A stretch of DNA of 64,000 bases from Comamonadaceae bacterium PBBC1 (GCA_002256145.1 NKIP01000001.1:1-64000), one strand, 5' to 3'. Positions 18,725-28,085 are shown, counted from the first letter of the stretch. Numbers and translations: made by a program. Notes: a model not told the origin generated them from the sequence alone.

Positions 18725-19022
18725 ATGAACGGGGCTACCACCTACTTCAATGACAAAGTCCGGCGCGAGGTGAGGCCATTCACGGCGTGCAAAAGGCGTT
18801 TGACGAACTGGAAGAGGAATACACCGCACTGCAGCCATGCTGGAAGCACGTCAAGCCGCTGGCCTGACCCAAGCCGAAGTGGCCACGCGCATGGGAACGA
18901 CTGTGTCCGCTGTGTCCAGGCTGGAAGCGTCTTTGCGCAGCGAAAAGCATTCGCCCTCTTTTGCCACATTGCGCAAATACGCTCAAGCTTGCGGCAAAAA
19001 GCTGGTGATCCAGATGGTGTAA
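18725..19022 (+). pseudogene. HigBA-like remnant: toxin start fused to frameshifted XRE antitoxin
   Basis: The first codons (MNGATTYFNDKVRREV) look like the start of a RelE/HigB-type toxin, which then breaks off. From about 18763 another frame reads EAIHGVQKAFDELEEEYTAL, the N-terminal region of an XRE antitoxin. A one-base shift near 18833 moves to the frame MLEARQAAGLTQAEVATRMG, a complete HTH ending at 19022. An in-frame ATG at 18837 could still yield a 61-aa HTH protein. Most of the toxin and the antitoxin junction are deleted. Confidence 0.7.
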
Positions 19023-19024
19023 GG

Positions 19025-19063
19025 TTCGCTCGCCAGCTGGGGGACAATGCTTTCATTAACCGG
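19025..19063 (+). pseudogene. MNT C-terminal scar
   Basis: Thirteen codons read FARQLGDNAFINR, matching KARQLGDNAFINR near the end of the MNT protein at 16363-17007. Homology stops at both sides. It lies directly after the HigBA-like remnant. Confidence 0.6.
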
Positions 19064-19156
19064 GAAAGCCACTTAAGCCACGCAGCAAGTTTGGCAAGCT
19101 TTACAGAAGCCCTAAAGTCCAACCAAGCTTGCCGACTTTCAGGAAACATCCAACCG

Positions 19157-19783
19157 ATGACAACACCACACATCACCACCCTCTCCGCCCTGCGCCAGCT
19201 CTACGGCCCCGCCCGTGAGCGTGCGCTCAAAAAAGAAATCCCGTCACTCGACGCGCATGCGGTGCAGTTCATTGGTTTGTCGCCGTTTGTGGTGCTGGCC
19301 AGCAGTGATGCCCATGGGCAGATGGACGCGTCACCGCGCGGGGGCGAGCCGGGTTTTGTCAAAGTGCTTGACGCGCAGACCATCTTGCTGCCCGATGCGC
19401 CGGGCAACAACCGGCTCGACACGCTGGAGAACATCATTGCCACGGGCCGCTTGGGCACTTTGTTCATGGTGCCGGGCTTTGACGAGACTTTGCGCGTGAA
19501 TGGCCACGCTGTGCTGTCCACCGACCCGGCAGACCTGGCGCTGTGTGCCGATGCACGGCGCACGCCCACGCTGGTGATCCGACTGACGGTGGAGTCGGTG
19601 TACCTGCATTGCGCCAAGGCCTTCATGCGCTCGCAGCTGTGGGACGCTTCGCGCCAGACGGACCGGGCGCAACTGCCCAGCATGGCCGAAATGCTGCGCG
19701 ACCAAATTCGCACCTTCAAGGGCGAAGAGATCGAGGTCGAAACCCAGGCCCAGATGCTGGCACGTTATCAACAGACCTTGTAA
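19157..19783 (+). CDS. Pyridoxamine 5'-phosphate oxidase-family flavoprotein
   Basis: This 208-aa protein fits the PPOX-fold FMN proteins of the MSMEG_1061/DR2398 type. It has SPFVVLASSDAHGQMDASPRGGEPGF (beta-barrel and FMN phosphate site), LPDAPGNNRLDTLENI, GRLGTLFMVPGFDETLRVNG and the C-terminal CAKAFMRSQLW helix. The substrate is unknown. ATG 19157 is the likely start, since the upstream in-frame stretch lies in the TA remnants. First intact gene after the cassette region. Confidence 0.85.
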   Translation: MTTPHITTLSALRQLYGPARERALKKEIPSLDAHAVQFIGLSPFVVLASSDAHGQMDASPRGGEPGFVKVLDAQTILLPDAPGNNRLDTLENIIATGRLGTLFMVPGFDETLRVNGHAVLSTDPADLALCADARRTPTLVIRLTVESVYLHCAKAFMRSQLWDASRQTDRAQLPSMAEMLRDQIRTFKGEEIEVETQAQMLARYQQTL

Positions 19784-20041
19784 ACGTCCAAGTTGTCCCG
19801 CCCGCCTGTGCATCAAGCTGTGGACAAGCGCGGGGACATCAGTGCAAACCCTTATTTCATGCGGCCTGTAACGCATTGCCAATTAAATAAGCAGCAAGAC
19901 GCCTCGGCCAGACAAACGACTGGTGGGGCCACCTGACCGAGCAGAACTCAGCGCCTGGCCCGTTCAGTCGCCCCGGTCACTTGGGGGGTGGACCATTGGC
20001 ACCATAATTCAAACCCTGTCTTTTTACCTTTGTGCTTTGCC

Positions 20042-20542
20042 ATGTCCCACACCGCCACTGAAATCGCCACCCCCACGCTCATGCCCTGGACCGACTCGCT
20101 TTCCACCGGCGACGCCCGCATGGACGAGACCCACCAAGAGTTTGTGGACATGATCAACCAGATTTTGGCCACCCCGGAAGACCAGCAGCTGCCGGTTTAC
20201 AAGGCGTTTTTGAACCACACGGTTGAGCACTTCGCACAAGAGGAGCGCTGGATGCTGGCCACCGGGTTTTCGGCCGACAACTGCCACGCCGAGCACCACG
20301 CCACGATTTTGGAGACCATGCGCGTGGTCGAAGCCCACTACCTGGACAGCGACCCCACCATCATCACCCGCATGGCCGAAGCGCTGGCCGAGTGGTTTCC
20401 GGGTCACGCCAACAGCATGGACGCGGGTCTGGCGGCGCACCTCAAGTCAGTGGGTTTTGACAGCGTGACCGAAACCCTGGCCGACCCCTCGTCGATCAAA
20501 AACGTGACCATGTCAGGTTGCGGCAGCGTCAGCTGCAGCTGA
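20042..20542 (+). CDS. Hemerythrin-domain protein
   Basis: This 166-aa protein has the bacteriohemerythrin four-helix pattern of di-iron ligands: W-T-D-S and H in DETHQEFVDMIN, H/E in HTVEHFAQEERWM, H-x3-H in CHAEHHATIL and H/D in HANSMDAGLAAHL. It probably binds O2 or stores iron in the cytoplasm. A Cys/Ser-rich tail (MSGCGSVSCS) is unusual and might bind metal. ATG 20042 follows a short spacer from a weak purine stretch. Bases 19784-20041 before it show no gene. Confidence 0.85.
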   Translation: MSHTATEIATPTLMPWTDSLSTGDARMDETHQEFVDMINQILATPEDQQLPVYKAFLNHTVEHFAQEERWMLATGFSADNCHAEHHATILETMRVVEAHYLDSDPTIITRMAEALAEWFPGHANSMDAGLAAHLKSVGFDSVTETLADPSSIKNVTMSGCGSVSCS

Positions 20543-20577
20543 TTGACCGCTCAAAACCAGACACGGAGACAAGCCCC

Positions 20578-21342
20578 ATGGACATGCCCATCAACCATTT
20601 CAAACACGCCATCCAGTCCGGCCAAAAGCAAATTGGCCTGTGGTCGCACCTGTGCAGCAACATCAGCACCGAAATTTTGGCGCACTGCGGTTTTGACTGG
20701 CTGCTGCTGGACATGGAGCACTCGCCCAACGATCTGACCGAAATTTTGGCGCAGTTGCAAGCCATGAAAGGCAGCCCCACCACGCCCATCGTGCGCCCAC
20801 CGTGGAACGACATGGTGACCTTCAAGCGTTTGCTCGATGTGGGGGTGCAAACCCTGTTGGTGCCCTACATCCAGACCGAAGAAGAAGCCCTCCAGGCCGT
20901 GTCCTACACCCGCTACCCACCCCACGGCGTGCGAGGTTATGCGGGTGCGCCCCGGGCCAGCCACTATGGCCGCGTCAAGGGCTACGCACAGCACAGCAGC
21001 GACGAAATTTGTGTCCTGCTGCAGGTGGAGACCCTGCAAGGGCTGGACAACCTGGAGGCCATCGCCAACGTCGACGGTGTGGACGGCGTGTTCATCGGCC
21101 CTGGCGATTTGTCGGCGGCCCTGGGCCACTTGGGCAACCCCAAGCACCCCGAGGTGCTCCAGGTCATTGACGAATCCATCGCACGCATCAAGGCCTGCGG
21201 CAAAGCGGCGGGCATCTTGACGGGCGACGAAGCCCTGGCCAAACACTATGTCGAACAAGGCTGCCTGTTTGTGGCCGTGGGTGCCGACCAGAACGTGCTG
21301 CGCGACAGCGCCACCGTCCTGGCCAGTCGCTTCAAGGCTTGA
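20578..21342 (+). CDS. HpcH/HpaI-family aldolase
   Basis: This 254-aa class II pyruvate aldolase splits 2-keto-3-deoxy acids (4-hydroxy-2-oxoheptanedioate, 2-dehydro-3-deoxyglucarate or 2-keto-3-deoxyrhamnonate type). Family motifs are DWLLLDMEHSPND, VPYIQTEEEA, RGYAGAPRAS and the metal-binding VLLQVET, plus VFIGPGDLSAALG. GGAGA precedes the ATG. The uronate dehydrogenase-like gene follows 8 bases later, so a role in aldarate/uronate breakdown (GarL-like) is likely but not proven. Confidence 0.88.
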   Translation: MDMPINHFKHAIQSGQKQIGLWSHLCSNISTEILAHCGFDWLLLDMEHSPNDLTEILAQLQAMKGSPTTPIVRPPWNDMVTFKRLLDVGVQTLLVPYIQTEEEALQAVSYTRYPPHGVRGYAGAPRASHYGRVKGYAQHSSDEICVLLQVETLQGLDNLEAIANVDGVDGVFIGPGDLSAALGHLGNPKHPEVLQVIDESIARIKACGKAAGILTGDEALAKHYVEQGCLFVAVGADQNVLRDSATVLASRFKA

Positions 21343-21350
21343 GCACAGCC

Positions 21351-22172
21351 ATGTTGACCACGCCTGCGTCGCCTCTGCGCTTTCACCGCTTGTTGCTCAC
21401 AGGTGCCGCCGGTTATCTGGGGCGCGAACTGCGCCCTCGCCTCAAAGCCTACTGCGAGGTGTTGCGCCTGAGCGATCGCGCTGAGCTGGGACCTGCCACC
21501 CAAGGCGAAGAGGTGCAGATCACGGCACTGGAAGACAAGGACCAGGTGCTGGCCTTGCTGACCGAGGTGAGCGCAGTGGTGCATTTGGGCGGTGTGTCCA
21601 CCGAACAGCCCTGGGACGCCATCTTGGCGGGCAATATTTCGGGCATGGTCAACCTGTATGAAGCGGCACGCCTGAAGGGCGTCAAGCGCATCGTGTTTGC
21701 CAGCTCCAACCATGTCACGGGGTTTTACCGCCAAGACGAAGTCGTCAACACCCGCATGCCCCCCAAGCCCGATGGGTTTTATGGCCTGTCCAAAGCCTTT
21801 GGCGAGGATGTGGCGCAGATGTACTGGGACCGCTGGGGCATCGAGACGGTCAGCATCCGCATTGGCTCCTCCACCCCCGAACCCAAAGACCGCCGCATGC
21901 TGGCCACCTGGCTGAGCTTTGACGACCTGGAGCGCCTGGTGGTGGCCGCACTGACTGCGCCCATCGTGGGCCACAGCATCATTTACGGCATGTCCGACAA
22001 CCAGACCACATGGTGGGACAACACGCACGCCAGGCACATTGGTTACCGGCCACAAGACTCGTCGGACGTATTCCGCCAAGCCGTCGAAGCCCGCCAGCCC
22101 AGCATCGACACCCAAGACCCTGCGGCTATTTTTCAGGGTGGCGGCTTTGTCAAGGTTGCCCCGCACGGCTGA
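21351..22172 (+). CDS. NAD-dependent epimerase/dehydratase, uronate dehydrogenase-like
   Basis: This 273-aa short-chain (extended) reductase has the Rossmann motif TGAAGYLGR near the N-terminus and the catalytic Y-x3-K in YGLSKAFGE. SSNHVTGFY, the RIGSSTPEP loop and the WWDN motif resemble uronate dehydrogenases, which oxidise D-glucuronate or D-galacturonate to aldarolactones with NAD+. Next to an HpcH/HpaI aldolase this suggests an oxidative uronic-acid pathway. The ATG at 21351 is preferred to a TTG at 21339 that overlaps the aldolase stop. Confidence 0.8.
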   Translation: MLTTPASPLRFHRLLLTGAAGYLGRELRPRLKAYCEVLRLSDRAELGPATQGEEVQITALEDKDQVLALLTEVSAVVHLGGVSTEQPWDAILAGNISGMVNLYEAARLKGVKRIVFASSNHVTGFYRQDEVVNTRMPPKPDGFYGLSKAFGEDVAQMYWDRWGIETVSIRIGSSTPEPKDRRMLATWLSFDDLERLVVAALTAPIVGHSIIYGMSDNQTTWWDNTHARHIGYRPQDSSDVFRQAVEARQPSIDTQDPAAIFQGGGFVKVAPHG

Positions 22173-22297
22173 ATCCCCTGCCGTAGGGCTCAGAAATTAA
22201 TTTCAAACACACTGTCTCAAGTTTCACAGCCTGCAGTGCGGCCAGCCGATACGATCAGTGCCACTGACTTACGCACCCAACCCTCTGGAGACAACCC

Positions 22298-23455
22298 ATG
22301 CCCGTGATCACCACCATTGAAGACCTGCGCGTTTTGGCCGAAAAACGGGTGCCGCGCATGTTTTATGACTATGCGGACAGTGGCTCATGGACCGAGAGCA
22401 CCTACCGGGCCAACGAAAGCGATTTTCAAAAGATCAAGCTGCGCCAACGCGTGGCCGTGAACATGGAAAACCGCAGCACTGCCAGCACCATGGTGGGTCA
22501 GCAGGTCGCCATGCCGGTGGCCATTGCGCCCACGGGCCTGACGGGCATGCAGCACGCCGATGGTGAAATTCTGGCCGCCCGCGCTGCCAAAAAATTTGGT
22601 GTGCCTTTCACGTTATCCACCATGAGCATCTGCTCTATCGAAGACGTGGCCGAGCATGCGGGCCAAGGCTTCTGGTTTCAGCTGTATGTGATGAAAGACA
22701 AGGGCTTCATTGAGCGCCTGATCGACCGCGCCAAAGCCGCCAACTGCGGCGCTCTGGTGCTCACGCTGGACTTGCAGATCCTTGGCCAGCGCCACAAGGA
22801 CCTGAAAAACGGCCTGTCTGCACCACCCAAGTTGACCATCAAAAACATGATCAACATTGCCAGCAAGCCCCGCTGGGCCTTGGGCATGCTGGGCACACCG
22901 CGCCGCCAGTTCGGCAACATCGTGGGCCACGTCACGGGCGTGGCCGACATGAGCAGCCTGTCTTCGTGGACCGCCTCGCAGTTCGACCCCGGCCTGAACT
23001 GGGGCGATGTGGAGTGGATCAAAAAGCGCTGGGGCGGCAAGCTCATCTTGAAGGGCATTCAGGACGTGGATGACGCCCGCATGGCGGTGCAATCGGGCGC
23101 GGACGCCCTGATCGTCAGCAACCATGGCGGCCGCCAGCTCGACGGCGCTCAGTCCAGCATCGAAGCCCTGCCTGCCATCGTGGATGCGGTGGGCCAGCAA
23201 ATCGAAGTGCACATGGACGGCGGCATCCGCAGCGGCCAAGACGTGGTGAAAGCCCGCGCCTTGGGCGCCAAGGGCGTCTACATTGGCCGCTCCATGTTGT
23301 ATGGCCTGGGGGCCATGGGCGAAGCAGGCGTGACCAAAGCGCTGGAAATCATCCACAAGGAACTCGACCTGACCATGGCTTTTTGCGGTCGCACGCAAAT
23401 GGAAACGGTCGACAAGACCATCTTGCTGCCAGGCACCTTTCCTACAGGTCAGTAA
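22298..23455 (+). CDS. lldD: FMN-dependent L-lactate dehydrogenase / alpha-hydroxy-acid oxidase
   Basis: This 385-aa TIM-barrel flavoenzyme oxidises L-lactate or a related 2-hydroxy acid at the membrane respiratory chain. Family motifs are PRMFYDYADSGSW, the FMN-binding APTGLTGM, and the active-site loop SNHGGRQLDG near residue 275 followed by DGGIRSGQDVVKARALGA. Length is as expected for LldD. GGAG lies before the ATG. Other substrates of the family (glycolate, mandelate) are possible. Confidence 0.88.
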   Translation: MPVITTIEDLRVLAEKRVPRMFYDYADSGSWTESTYRANESDFQKIKLRQRVAVNMENRSTASTMVGQQVAMPVAIAPTGLTGMQHADGEILAARAAKKFGVPFTLSTMSICSIEDVAEHAGQGFWFQLYVMKDKGFIERLIDRAKAANCGALVLTLDLQILGQRHKDLKNGLSAPPKLTIKNMINIASKPRWALGMLGTPRRQFGNIVGHVTGVADMSSLSSWTASQFDPGLNWGDVEWIKKRWGGKLILKGIQDVDDARMAVQSGADALIVSNHGGRQLDGAQSSIEALPAIVDAVGQQIEVHMDGGIRSGQDVVKARALGAKGVYIGRSMLYGLGAMGEAGVTKALEIIHKELDLTMAFCGRTQMETVDKTILLPGTFPTGQ

Positions 23456-23465
23456 ACAGGACTGG

Positions 23466-23496
23466 CCAAGGGTTGGGCAAGGCCAAAACCCCTTGG
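23466..23496. terminator. Hairpin after lldD
   Basis: CCAAGGG and CCCCTTGG form a stem of about 7 pairs (extended by TT/AA past a one-base bulge) in the 61 bases between lldD and dinB. No T-run follows, so Rho-independent termination is uncertain. Confidence 0.3.
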
Positions 23497-23516
23497 GGCC
23501 GCGCTATGCTTGACGG

Positions 23517-24809
23517 GTGACTGCTTCACCCTCTCCAACCGCCATTGCGCCACCCGTCCGGCGCATCGCCCACCTCGACATGGACGCGTTTTACGCGTCT
23601 TGCGAGTTGCTGCGCTACCCGCAGCTCAAGGGCTTGCCGGTGGTCATTGGCGGCGGCAGGCGCAAGGAAGATGACCTGCTGGCCAAGCTGCAGGCAGCCT
23701 ACCCGGACGGCGAATGGACCGAAGAGACGTTTGCCGAGCGGCTGGACCGCATTCCGGTCGACTTTTTCCCACGCATCGGTGGCTACACCGGTCGCGGCGT
23801 GATCACCACTGCCACCTACGCGGCGCGGCAATTTGGCATCGGCTCAGCCATGGGGCTGATGAAAGCTGCCAAGCTCTGCCCGCAAGCCATCCTGCTGCCC
23901 GTGGACTTTGACCGCTACCGCTACTTCTCGCGCACCTTCAAAAGCATCATCACCGACATCGCGCCCGTCATGCAGGACCGGGGGGTGGACGAGGTCTACA
24001 TCGACTTCACCGACGTGCCCGGGGGCCAGCGCGAAGGTGGGCGCGTGTTGGCGCGGCTGATCCAGAAAAGCATTTTTGAGGCCACGGGGCTCACCTGCTC
24101 GGTGGGCGTGGCCCCCAACAAGCTGATCGCCAAAATGGCCAGCGAGTTCAACAAACCCAACGGCATCTCGGTCGTGCACGAGGCGGACCTGCAAACCCTG
24201 ATCTGGCCGCTGGCCTGCCGCAAGATCAACGGCGTCGGCCCCAAGGCCGATGAAAAGCTCAAGGGCTTTGGCATCCACACCATTGGCGAACTGGCGGCGC
24301 GCGAACAGCACTGGCTGATGCAAAACTTTGGCAAAAGCTACGGCGCGTGGCTGCACGAAGCCGCTTGGGGCCGTGACGACCGCCCGGTCGAGACCGAGAG
24401 CGAACCCGTCAGCATGAGCCGCGAAACCACCTTTGAGCGCGACCTGCACGCCGTGCGCGACCGCGCCGAGTTGGGTGCGGTGTTCACCCGACTGTGCGAG
24501 CAAGTGGCCGCCGACTTGCAGCGCAAAGGCTACGAAGGCAAAACCATCGGCATCAAGCTGCGGTATGACAACTTCCAGGCCGTGACACGGGACCAGACGC
24601 TAGGCAACTACACCGCCGACGCCAAGCAAATCCGCCTGATCGCCGGCCAAAGCCTCAAAAGGGTAGACCTGTCACGCCGCCTGCGGCTGCTGGGGGTCCG
24701 GGTGGGCTCGCTGGTCAAAGCGGGGACAGGAGCCGCCCTCGACAACCACCTAATAGCTGCAGAAGAGACCGAGCACGGACCGCAAACACTGCTGTTCACT
24801 GACGACTGA
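23517..24809 (+). CDS. dinB: DNA polymerase IV
   Basis: This 430-aa Y-family polymerase carries the catalytic start HLDMDAFYASCE (about 19-30), the DRGVDEVYIDFTD acidic motif, the CSVGVAPNKLIAKMASE palm segment and a helix-hairpin-helix (INGVGPKADEKLKGFGI). It copies damaged DNA with low fidelity. A 40-residue insertion (KEDDLLAKLQAAYPDGE onward) in the fingers region makes it longer than the E. coli enzyme. The C-terminus ends in LLFTDD, which may serve as a beta-clamp contact. Start is GTG 23517; no LexA box is obvious. Confidence 0.93.
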   Translation: MTASPSPTAIAPPVRRIAHLDMDAFYASCELLRYPQLKGLPVVIGGGRRKEDDLLAKLQAAYPDGEWTEETFAERLDRIPVDFFPRIGGYTGRGVITTATYAARQFGIGSAMGLMKAAKLCPQAILLPVDFDRYRYFSRTFKSIITDIAPVMQDRGVDEVYIDFTDVPGGQREGGRVLARLIQKSIFEATGLTCSVGVAPNKLIAKMASEFNKPNGISVVHEADLQTLIWPLACRKINGVGPKADEKLKGFGIHTIGELAAREQHWLMQNFGKSYGAWLHEAAWGRDDRPVETESEPVSMSRETTFERDLHAVRDRAELGAVFTRLCEQVAADLQRKGYEGKTIGIKLRYDNFQAVTRDQTLGNYTADAKQIRLIAGQSLKRVDLSRRLRLLGVRVGSLVKAGTGAALDNHLIAAEETEHGPQTLLFTDD

Positions 24810-24858
24810 GCGGACACCCTCCAGTCATGCGATGCCGACCAAGCGGATGACACAGTTA

Positions 24859-24973
24859 TTTCGGAATATCAGAAATATCAAACTTCAAACGACTTAAACT
24901 TGATTTATTTCTGAAATACCGAAATATTAATTGACGAATCAACCAAAACACGATAATTTCGGATTAACAGAAA
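24859..24973. promoter_or_regulatory. Three HipB-type operator boxes
   Basis: The 17-bp box TTTCGG-N5-CAGAAA occurs at 24859-24875, inverted at 24908-24924 (TTTCTG-N5-CCGAAA) and again at 24957-24973. The spacing between successive boxes is exactly 49 bp. They fill the AT-rich region before hipB and are the likely sites for repression by HipB, alone or with HipA. Confidence 0.7.
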
Positions 24974-24994
24974 CTACAGCCTCAAGGCAAAGCC

Positions 24995-25279
24995 ATGGAT
25001 GACACTCCGACACGGCAACCTACGTTGTTAACCAGCGCCAACACACTCGGCCCCATCGTGCGCGAGCGGCGCAAGTCCCAGTCGCTGCGCATCGATGATG
25101 CCGCCGGACTCTTGGGCGTGTCGGTGGACTTGATGTCACGGCTGGAAAACGGTCAAGGCACCGTACAACTGAACAAAGCCATGGCGGTCCTTGACGGGCT
25201 GGGACTGACGTTGATGGTCCTGTCCAAAGAGCACCCCTGGGCACGCGAGGCTGCCTCTACACAAACGCCCCAGCATTGA
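24995..25279 (+). CDS. hipB: HipB-like antitoxin (XRE HTH)
   Basis: This 94-aa protein has a Cro/C1-type helix-turn-helix: IVRERRKSQSLRIDDAAGLL, then GVSVDLMSRLENGQGTVQ. It represses its own operon and binds the HipA-like kinase encoded 11 bases later. Three regularly spaced boxes lie upstream. Confidence 0.88.
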   Translation: MDDTPTRQPTLLTSANTLGPIVRERRKSQSLRIDDAAGLLGVSVDLMSRLENGQGTVQLNKAMAVLDGLGLTLMVLSKEHPWAREAASTQTPQH

Positions 25280-25289
25280 AAGAACGGCC

Positions 25290-26642
25290 ATGACCCACGC
25301 GCTGCACGTCTGGCACGAAAACACCTCCATCGCGGTGATCGAGCACGAAGGCCTCGATGACCGATGGCGCTTGCGCTATGCAGCGCAGTGGCTCGCCGAT
25401 GCCAGCGCTTTTCCAGTCTCGCCCACACTGCCACTGGTGCCGCCACAGGCCGACTACGCCTCTGCCGCCATCAAACGCTTCATCGAACACCTGCTGCCCG
25501 AAGGCCGGGCACTGGACGTGGCCGTCGCCCACAAGGGTTTGACCAAAACCAACATCTTTGGCCTCATCCGGGCGTTGGGGGCCGAAACAGCGGGGGCACT
25601 GCGGTTTTACGGCGATGAAACGATCAACCCCACCGAGACACCCACCTTGCGGCCAATTACGCTGAGCGAGCTGGACGATCGCATTGCCCGACGCGAGCAA
25701 CTGCCGTTGACTGTGTGGGACGGCCAGGTGCGCATGTCGGTGGCGGGCCTGCAAGACAAAGTGCTGGTTTACATCGACAAGCCTTTGGTGCAAGGGGGCC
25801 AACTGTTTTTGGTGGATGGGCCGCGCCTGGCGTCCACGCACATCCTAAAACCCGACACGGGCAACCCGCAAACGCCACATTTGGCCGTCAACGAACACTT
25901 TTGCATGTCACTGGCACGCCGCATGGGCCTGCCAGTGGCCGATGTGGACTTACTGCGCACGCCACGCCCCGTGCTGGTGGTCCGCCGCTTTGACCGGGTT
26001 GTTGAACCCGCCGAAACGCCAGTGCACGTTCAGCGCCTGCACATCATCGACGCCTGCCAGGCCTGTGACCTGCCTGTGAGCTACAAGTACGAACGCAATC
26101 TGGGCAGTGCCCCCGAGGTGCGAAACATTCGTGAAGGCATGAGCTTTGAAAAACTGTTGGCATGCGCCGACCTGAGTGGCAACAAAGCCGCCACGCGAGT
26201 GGCCATGCTGCGCTGGGCGCTGTTTCAGTTTTTGATTGGCAACACCGACGCGCACGGCAAGAACTTTTCATTTTTTGTGCACCCCGGCGGACTGCTGGAG
26301 CCCACCCCTTGGTACGACTTGGTGAGCGTGCTGCAATACACGGGCTTTGACACCGAACTGGCCATGGCCTACGGCGACATCTTCGAGCACGAAGCCGTGA
26401 GCCCCTTCGCCCTGGCCGACTTCGCGACCCGTTGCGGCATCGACCGCAAGCTGCTCCGAAGAGAAGGCCAACGCCTGGCCAAATTGGCCGAAACAGCGGC
26501 CATGACGCAAGCCCAAGCAGCAGATTACCAAGGCGATGAGCGCACATTTACTCAAGGCATTGCAGACTTTGTAGCGCAGCAATCGCAACGGCTGACTCGG
26601 CTTGTTTCGGAAGCTGCAAACATCAAAGCCCAATACCTCTGA
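25290..26642 (+). CDS. hipA: HipA-like serine/threonine kinase toxin
   Basis: This 450-aa protein has the HipA N-terminal subdomain (GRALDVAVAHKGLTKTNIFGL) and the kinase core: the ATP-site STHILKPD, NEHFCMSLARRMGLPVADV, VVRRFDRV, the catalytic loop IGNTDAHGKNFSFF and the metal-binding YDLVS. E. coli HipA phosphorylates glutamyl-tRNA synthetase and causes persistence; whether the target is the same here is unknown. It is preceded by hipB in the usual order. Confidence 0.9.
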   Translation: MTHALHVWHENTSIAVIEHEGLDDRWRLRYAAQWLADASAFPVSPTLPLVPPQADYASAAIKRFIEHLLPEGRALDVAVAHKGLTKTNIFGLIRALGAETAGALRFYGDETINPTETPTLRPITLSELDDRIARREQLPLTVWDGQVRMSVAGLQDKVLVYIDKPLVQGGQLFLVDGPRLASTHILKPDTGNPQTPHLAVNEHFCMSLARRMGLPVADVDLLRTPRPVLVVRRFDRVVEPAETPVHVQRLHIIDACQACDLPVSYKYERNLGSAPEVRNIREGMSFEKLLACADLSGNKAATRVAMLRWALFQFLIGNTDAHGKNFSFFVHPGGLLEPTPWYDLVSVLQYTGFDTELAMAYGDIFEHEAVSPFALADFATRCGIDRKLLRREGQRLAKLAETAAMTQAQAADYQGDERTFTQGIADFVAQQSQRLTRLVSEAANIKAQYL

Positions 26643-26726
26643 CATGACCCGGCAGGCTGTCTCGTCAAAACCGGGACACAGCCACTCACGGCAAGCGGCT
26701 ACATTGCCCCCAAAGGAGACAAACCC

Positions 26727-27569
26727 ATGGACAAACTCAGCTGCTTTTCCCTAACGACTGAAAATCACATCGCCCACCTGGTGATGAACCGCCCCGAGGC
26801 GATGAACACCATGCACCCGACCTTCTGGCGCGAGCTGCACGAGGTGCTGACCGACATCCACAAAGCGGGCACCGCCCGGGCGCTGGTGATCTCGAGCACG
26901 GGCAAACACTTCAGCGCGGGCATGGACCTGCAAACCTTTGGCAGCGCCATCCAGATGGACGACACCAGCGCCGAAGGCCGCTCGGCCGTGTACGACCTGC
27001 TGACCGACATGCAGCACACCTTCACCTTGCTCGAAGAACTGCGCATCCCGGTGATCGCGGCCATCCACGGCGGCTGCATTGGCGGCGCGGTGGACATGGT
27101 CACCGCCTGCTGCATGCGCTATGCCTCGGCCGATGCATTCTTCTGCATCCAGGAAATCAACATCGGCATGGTGGCCGACGTGGGCACACTGCAGCGCCTG
27201 CCCAAGCTGCTGCCCATGGCCTTGGTCAAAGAACTGGCCTATACGGGCCGACGCCTGAGCGCCGACAAAGCGCTGGCCCACGGCTTGGTCAACGACGTGT
27301 TGCCCACCCACGAAGCCACCGTGGTCGCTGCCCTGCAAGCGGCCAAAGAAATCGCCAGCAAACCGCCCGTGGCCATCTGGGGCACCAAACAAGTGCTGCA
27401 CTACGCCCGCGACCACAGCACCGAAGACAGCCTGCGCCACATGGGCTGGCTGCAAGGCGCGATCTGGAGCAACGCCAATGTGCGCGAAGCCATCAGCGCC
27501 ATGCAACAAAAACGCGAAGCCAACTTTGCGCCGTTGCCAGCGCTCAAGGGGTTTCGGGAGTTTGGCTGA
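26727..27569 (+). CDS. Crotonase-fold enzyme, dienoyl-CoA isomerase-like
   Basis: This 280-aa enoyl-CoA hydratase/isomerase superfamily member has the oxyanion-hole segments GKHFSAGMDL and AAIHGGCIGGAVDMV and the segment INIGMVADVGTLQRLP, which matches delta3,5-delta2,4-dienoyl-CoA isomerases including the acidic residue next to VGT. It probably acts in beta-oxidation of unsaturated fatty acids. A ribosome-binding AAAGGAGA precedes the ATG. It stands alone, without other fatty-acid genes nearby. Confidence 0.85.
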   Translation: MDKLSCFSLTTENHIAHLVMNRPEAMNTMHPTFWRELHEVLTDIHKAGTARALVISSTGKHFSAGMDLQTFGSAIQMDDTSAEGRSAVYDLLTDMQHTFTLLEELRIPVIAAIHGGCIGGAVDMVTACCMRYASADAFFCIQEINIGMVADVGTLQRLPKLLPMALVKELAYTGRRLSADKALAHGLVNDVLPTHEATVVAALQAAKEIASKPPVAIWGTKQVLHYARDHSTEDSLRHMGWLQGAIWSNANVREAISAMQQKREANFAPLPALKGFREFG

Positions 27570-27605
27570 CGCAAGTTGGGCCACAACACAAAAACGCCAT
27601 CTGCC

Positions 27606-28085
27606 ATGTCAATGACCCTTGCGCCCGACGATCCCGCTCGGCCAGATGTGTATGCGCTGCTCGACGAGCACCTGCGGCACATGCATGAACTTTCACCGCC
27701 TGAAAGCGTGCATGCACTCGATGTGGACCAACTCAAACGTCCCGAAATCACCTTCTGGTCCGCTCGTGATGGCGATCGGCTTTTGGGATGTGGCGCACTC
27801 AAGGAACTGTCCCTTGATCATGGCGAGATCAAATCCATGCGAACCCCAGCGGTCCAGCGGCGACGGGGCGCGGGTCGTGCCATTCTGAATCACATCATCA
27901 GCGAAGCCATCGCGCGTGGCTACCAACGACTGAGCCTGGAAACCGGGCCAGCCAGCACCTTTGCGCCAGCGCACCAACTGTATAAGAGCGTCGGATTCCG
28001 GCCCTGTGGCCCCTTTGGCGACTACCAACTCGACCCCCATAGCGTCTTCATGACCATGGACCTCACAACTCATGCGTCAGCTTGA
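27606..28085 (+). CDS. GNAT-family N-acetyltransferase
   Basis: This 159-aa protein has the GNAT fold: LLGCGALKEL (beta strands 2-3), the acetyl-CoA loop VQRRRGAGRAIL and the YQRLSLETG / APAHQLYKSVGF C-terminal half. It transfers an acetyl group from acetyl-CoA; the acceptor cannot be deduced. The ATG at 27606 lies 36 bases after the crotonase stop. Confidence 0.88.
   Translation: MSMTLAPDDPARPDVYALLDEHLRHMHELSPPESVHALDVDQLKRPEITFWSARDGDRLLGCGALKELSLDHGEIKSMRTPAVQRRRGAGRAILNHIISEAIARGYQRLSLETGPASTFAPAHQLYKSVGFRPCGPFGDYQLDPHSVFMTMDLTTHASA

Noticed and set aside
23644..23770. Insertion in the fingers region of DinB as a sign of a fused domain
   Set aside because: I believe similar insertions occur in DinB proteins of related betaproteobacteria; there is no domain of its own and the polymerase motifs are complete.
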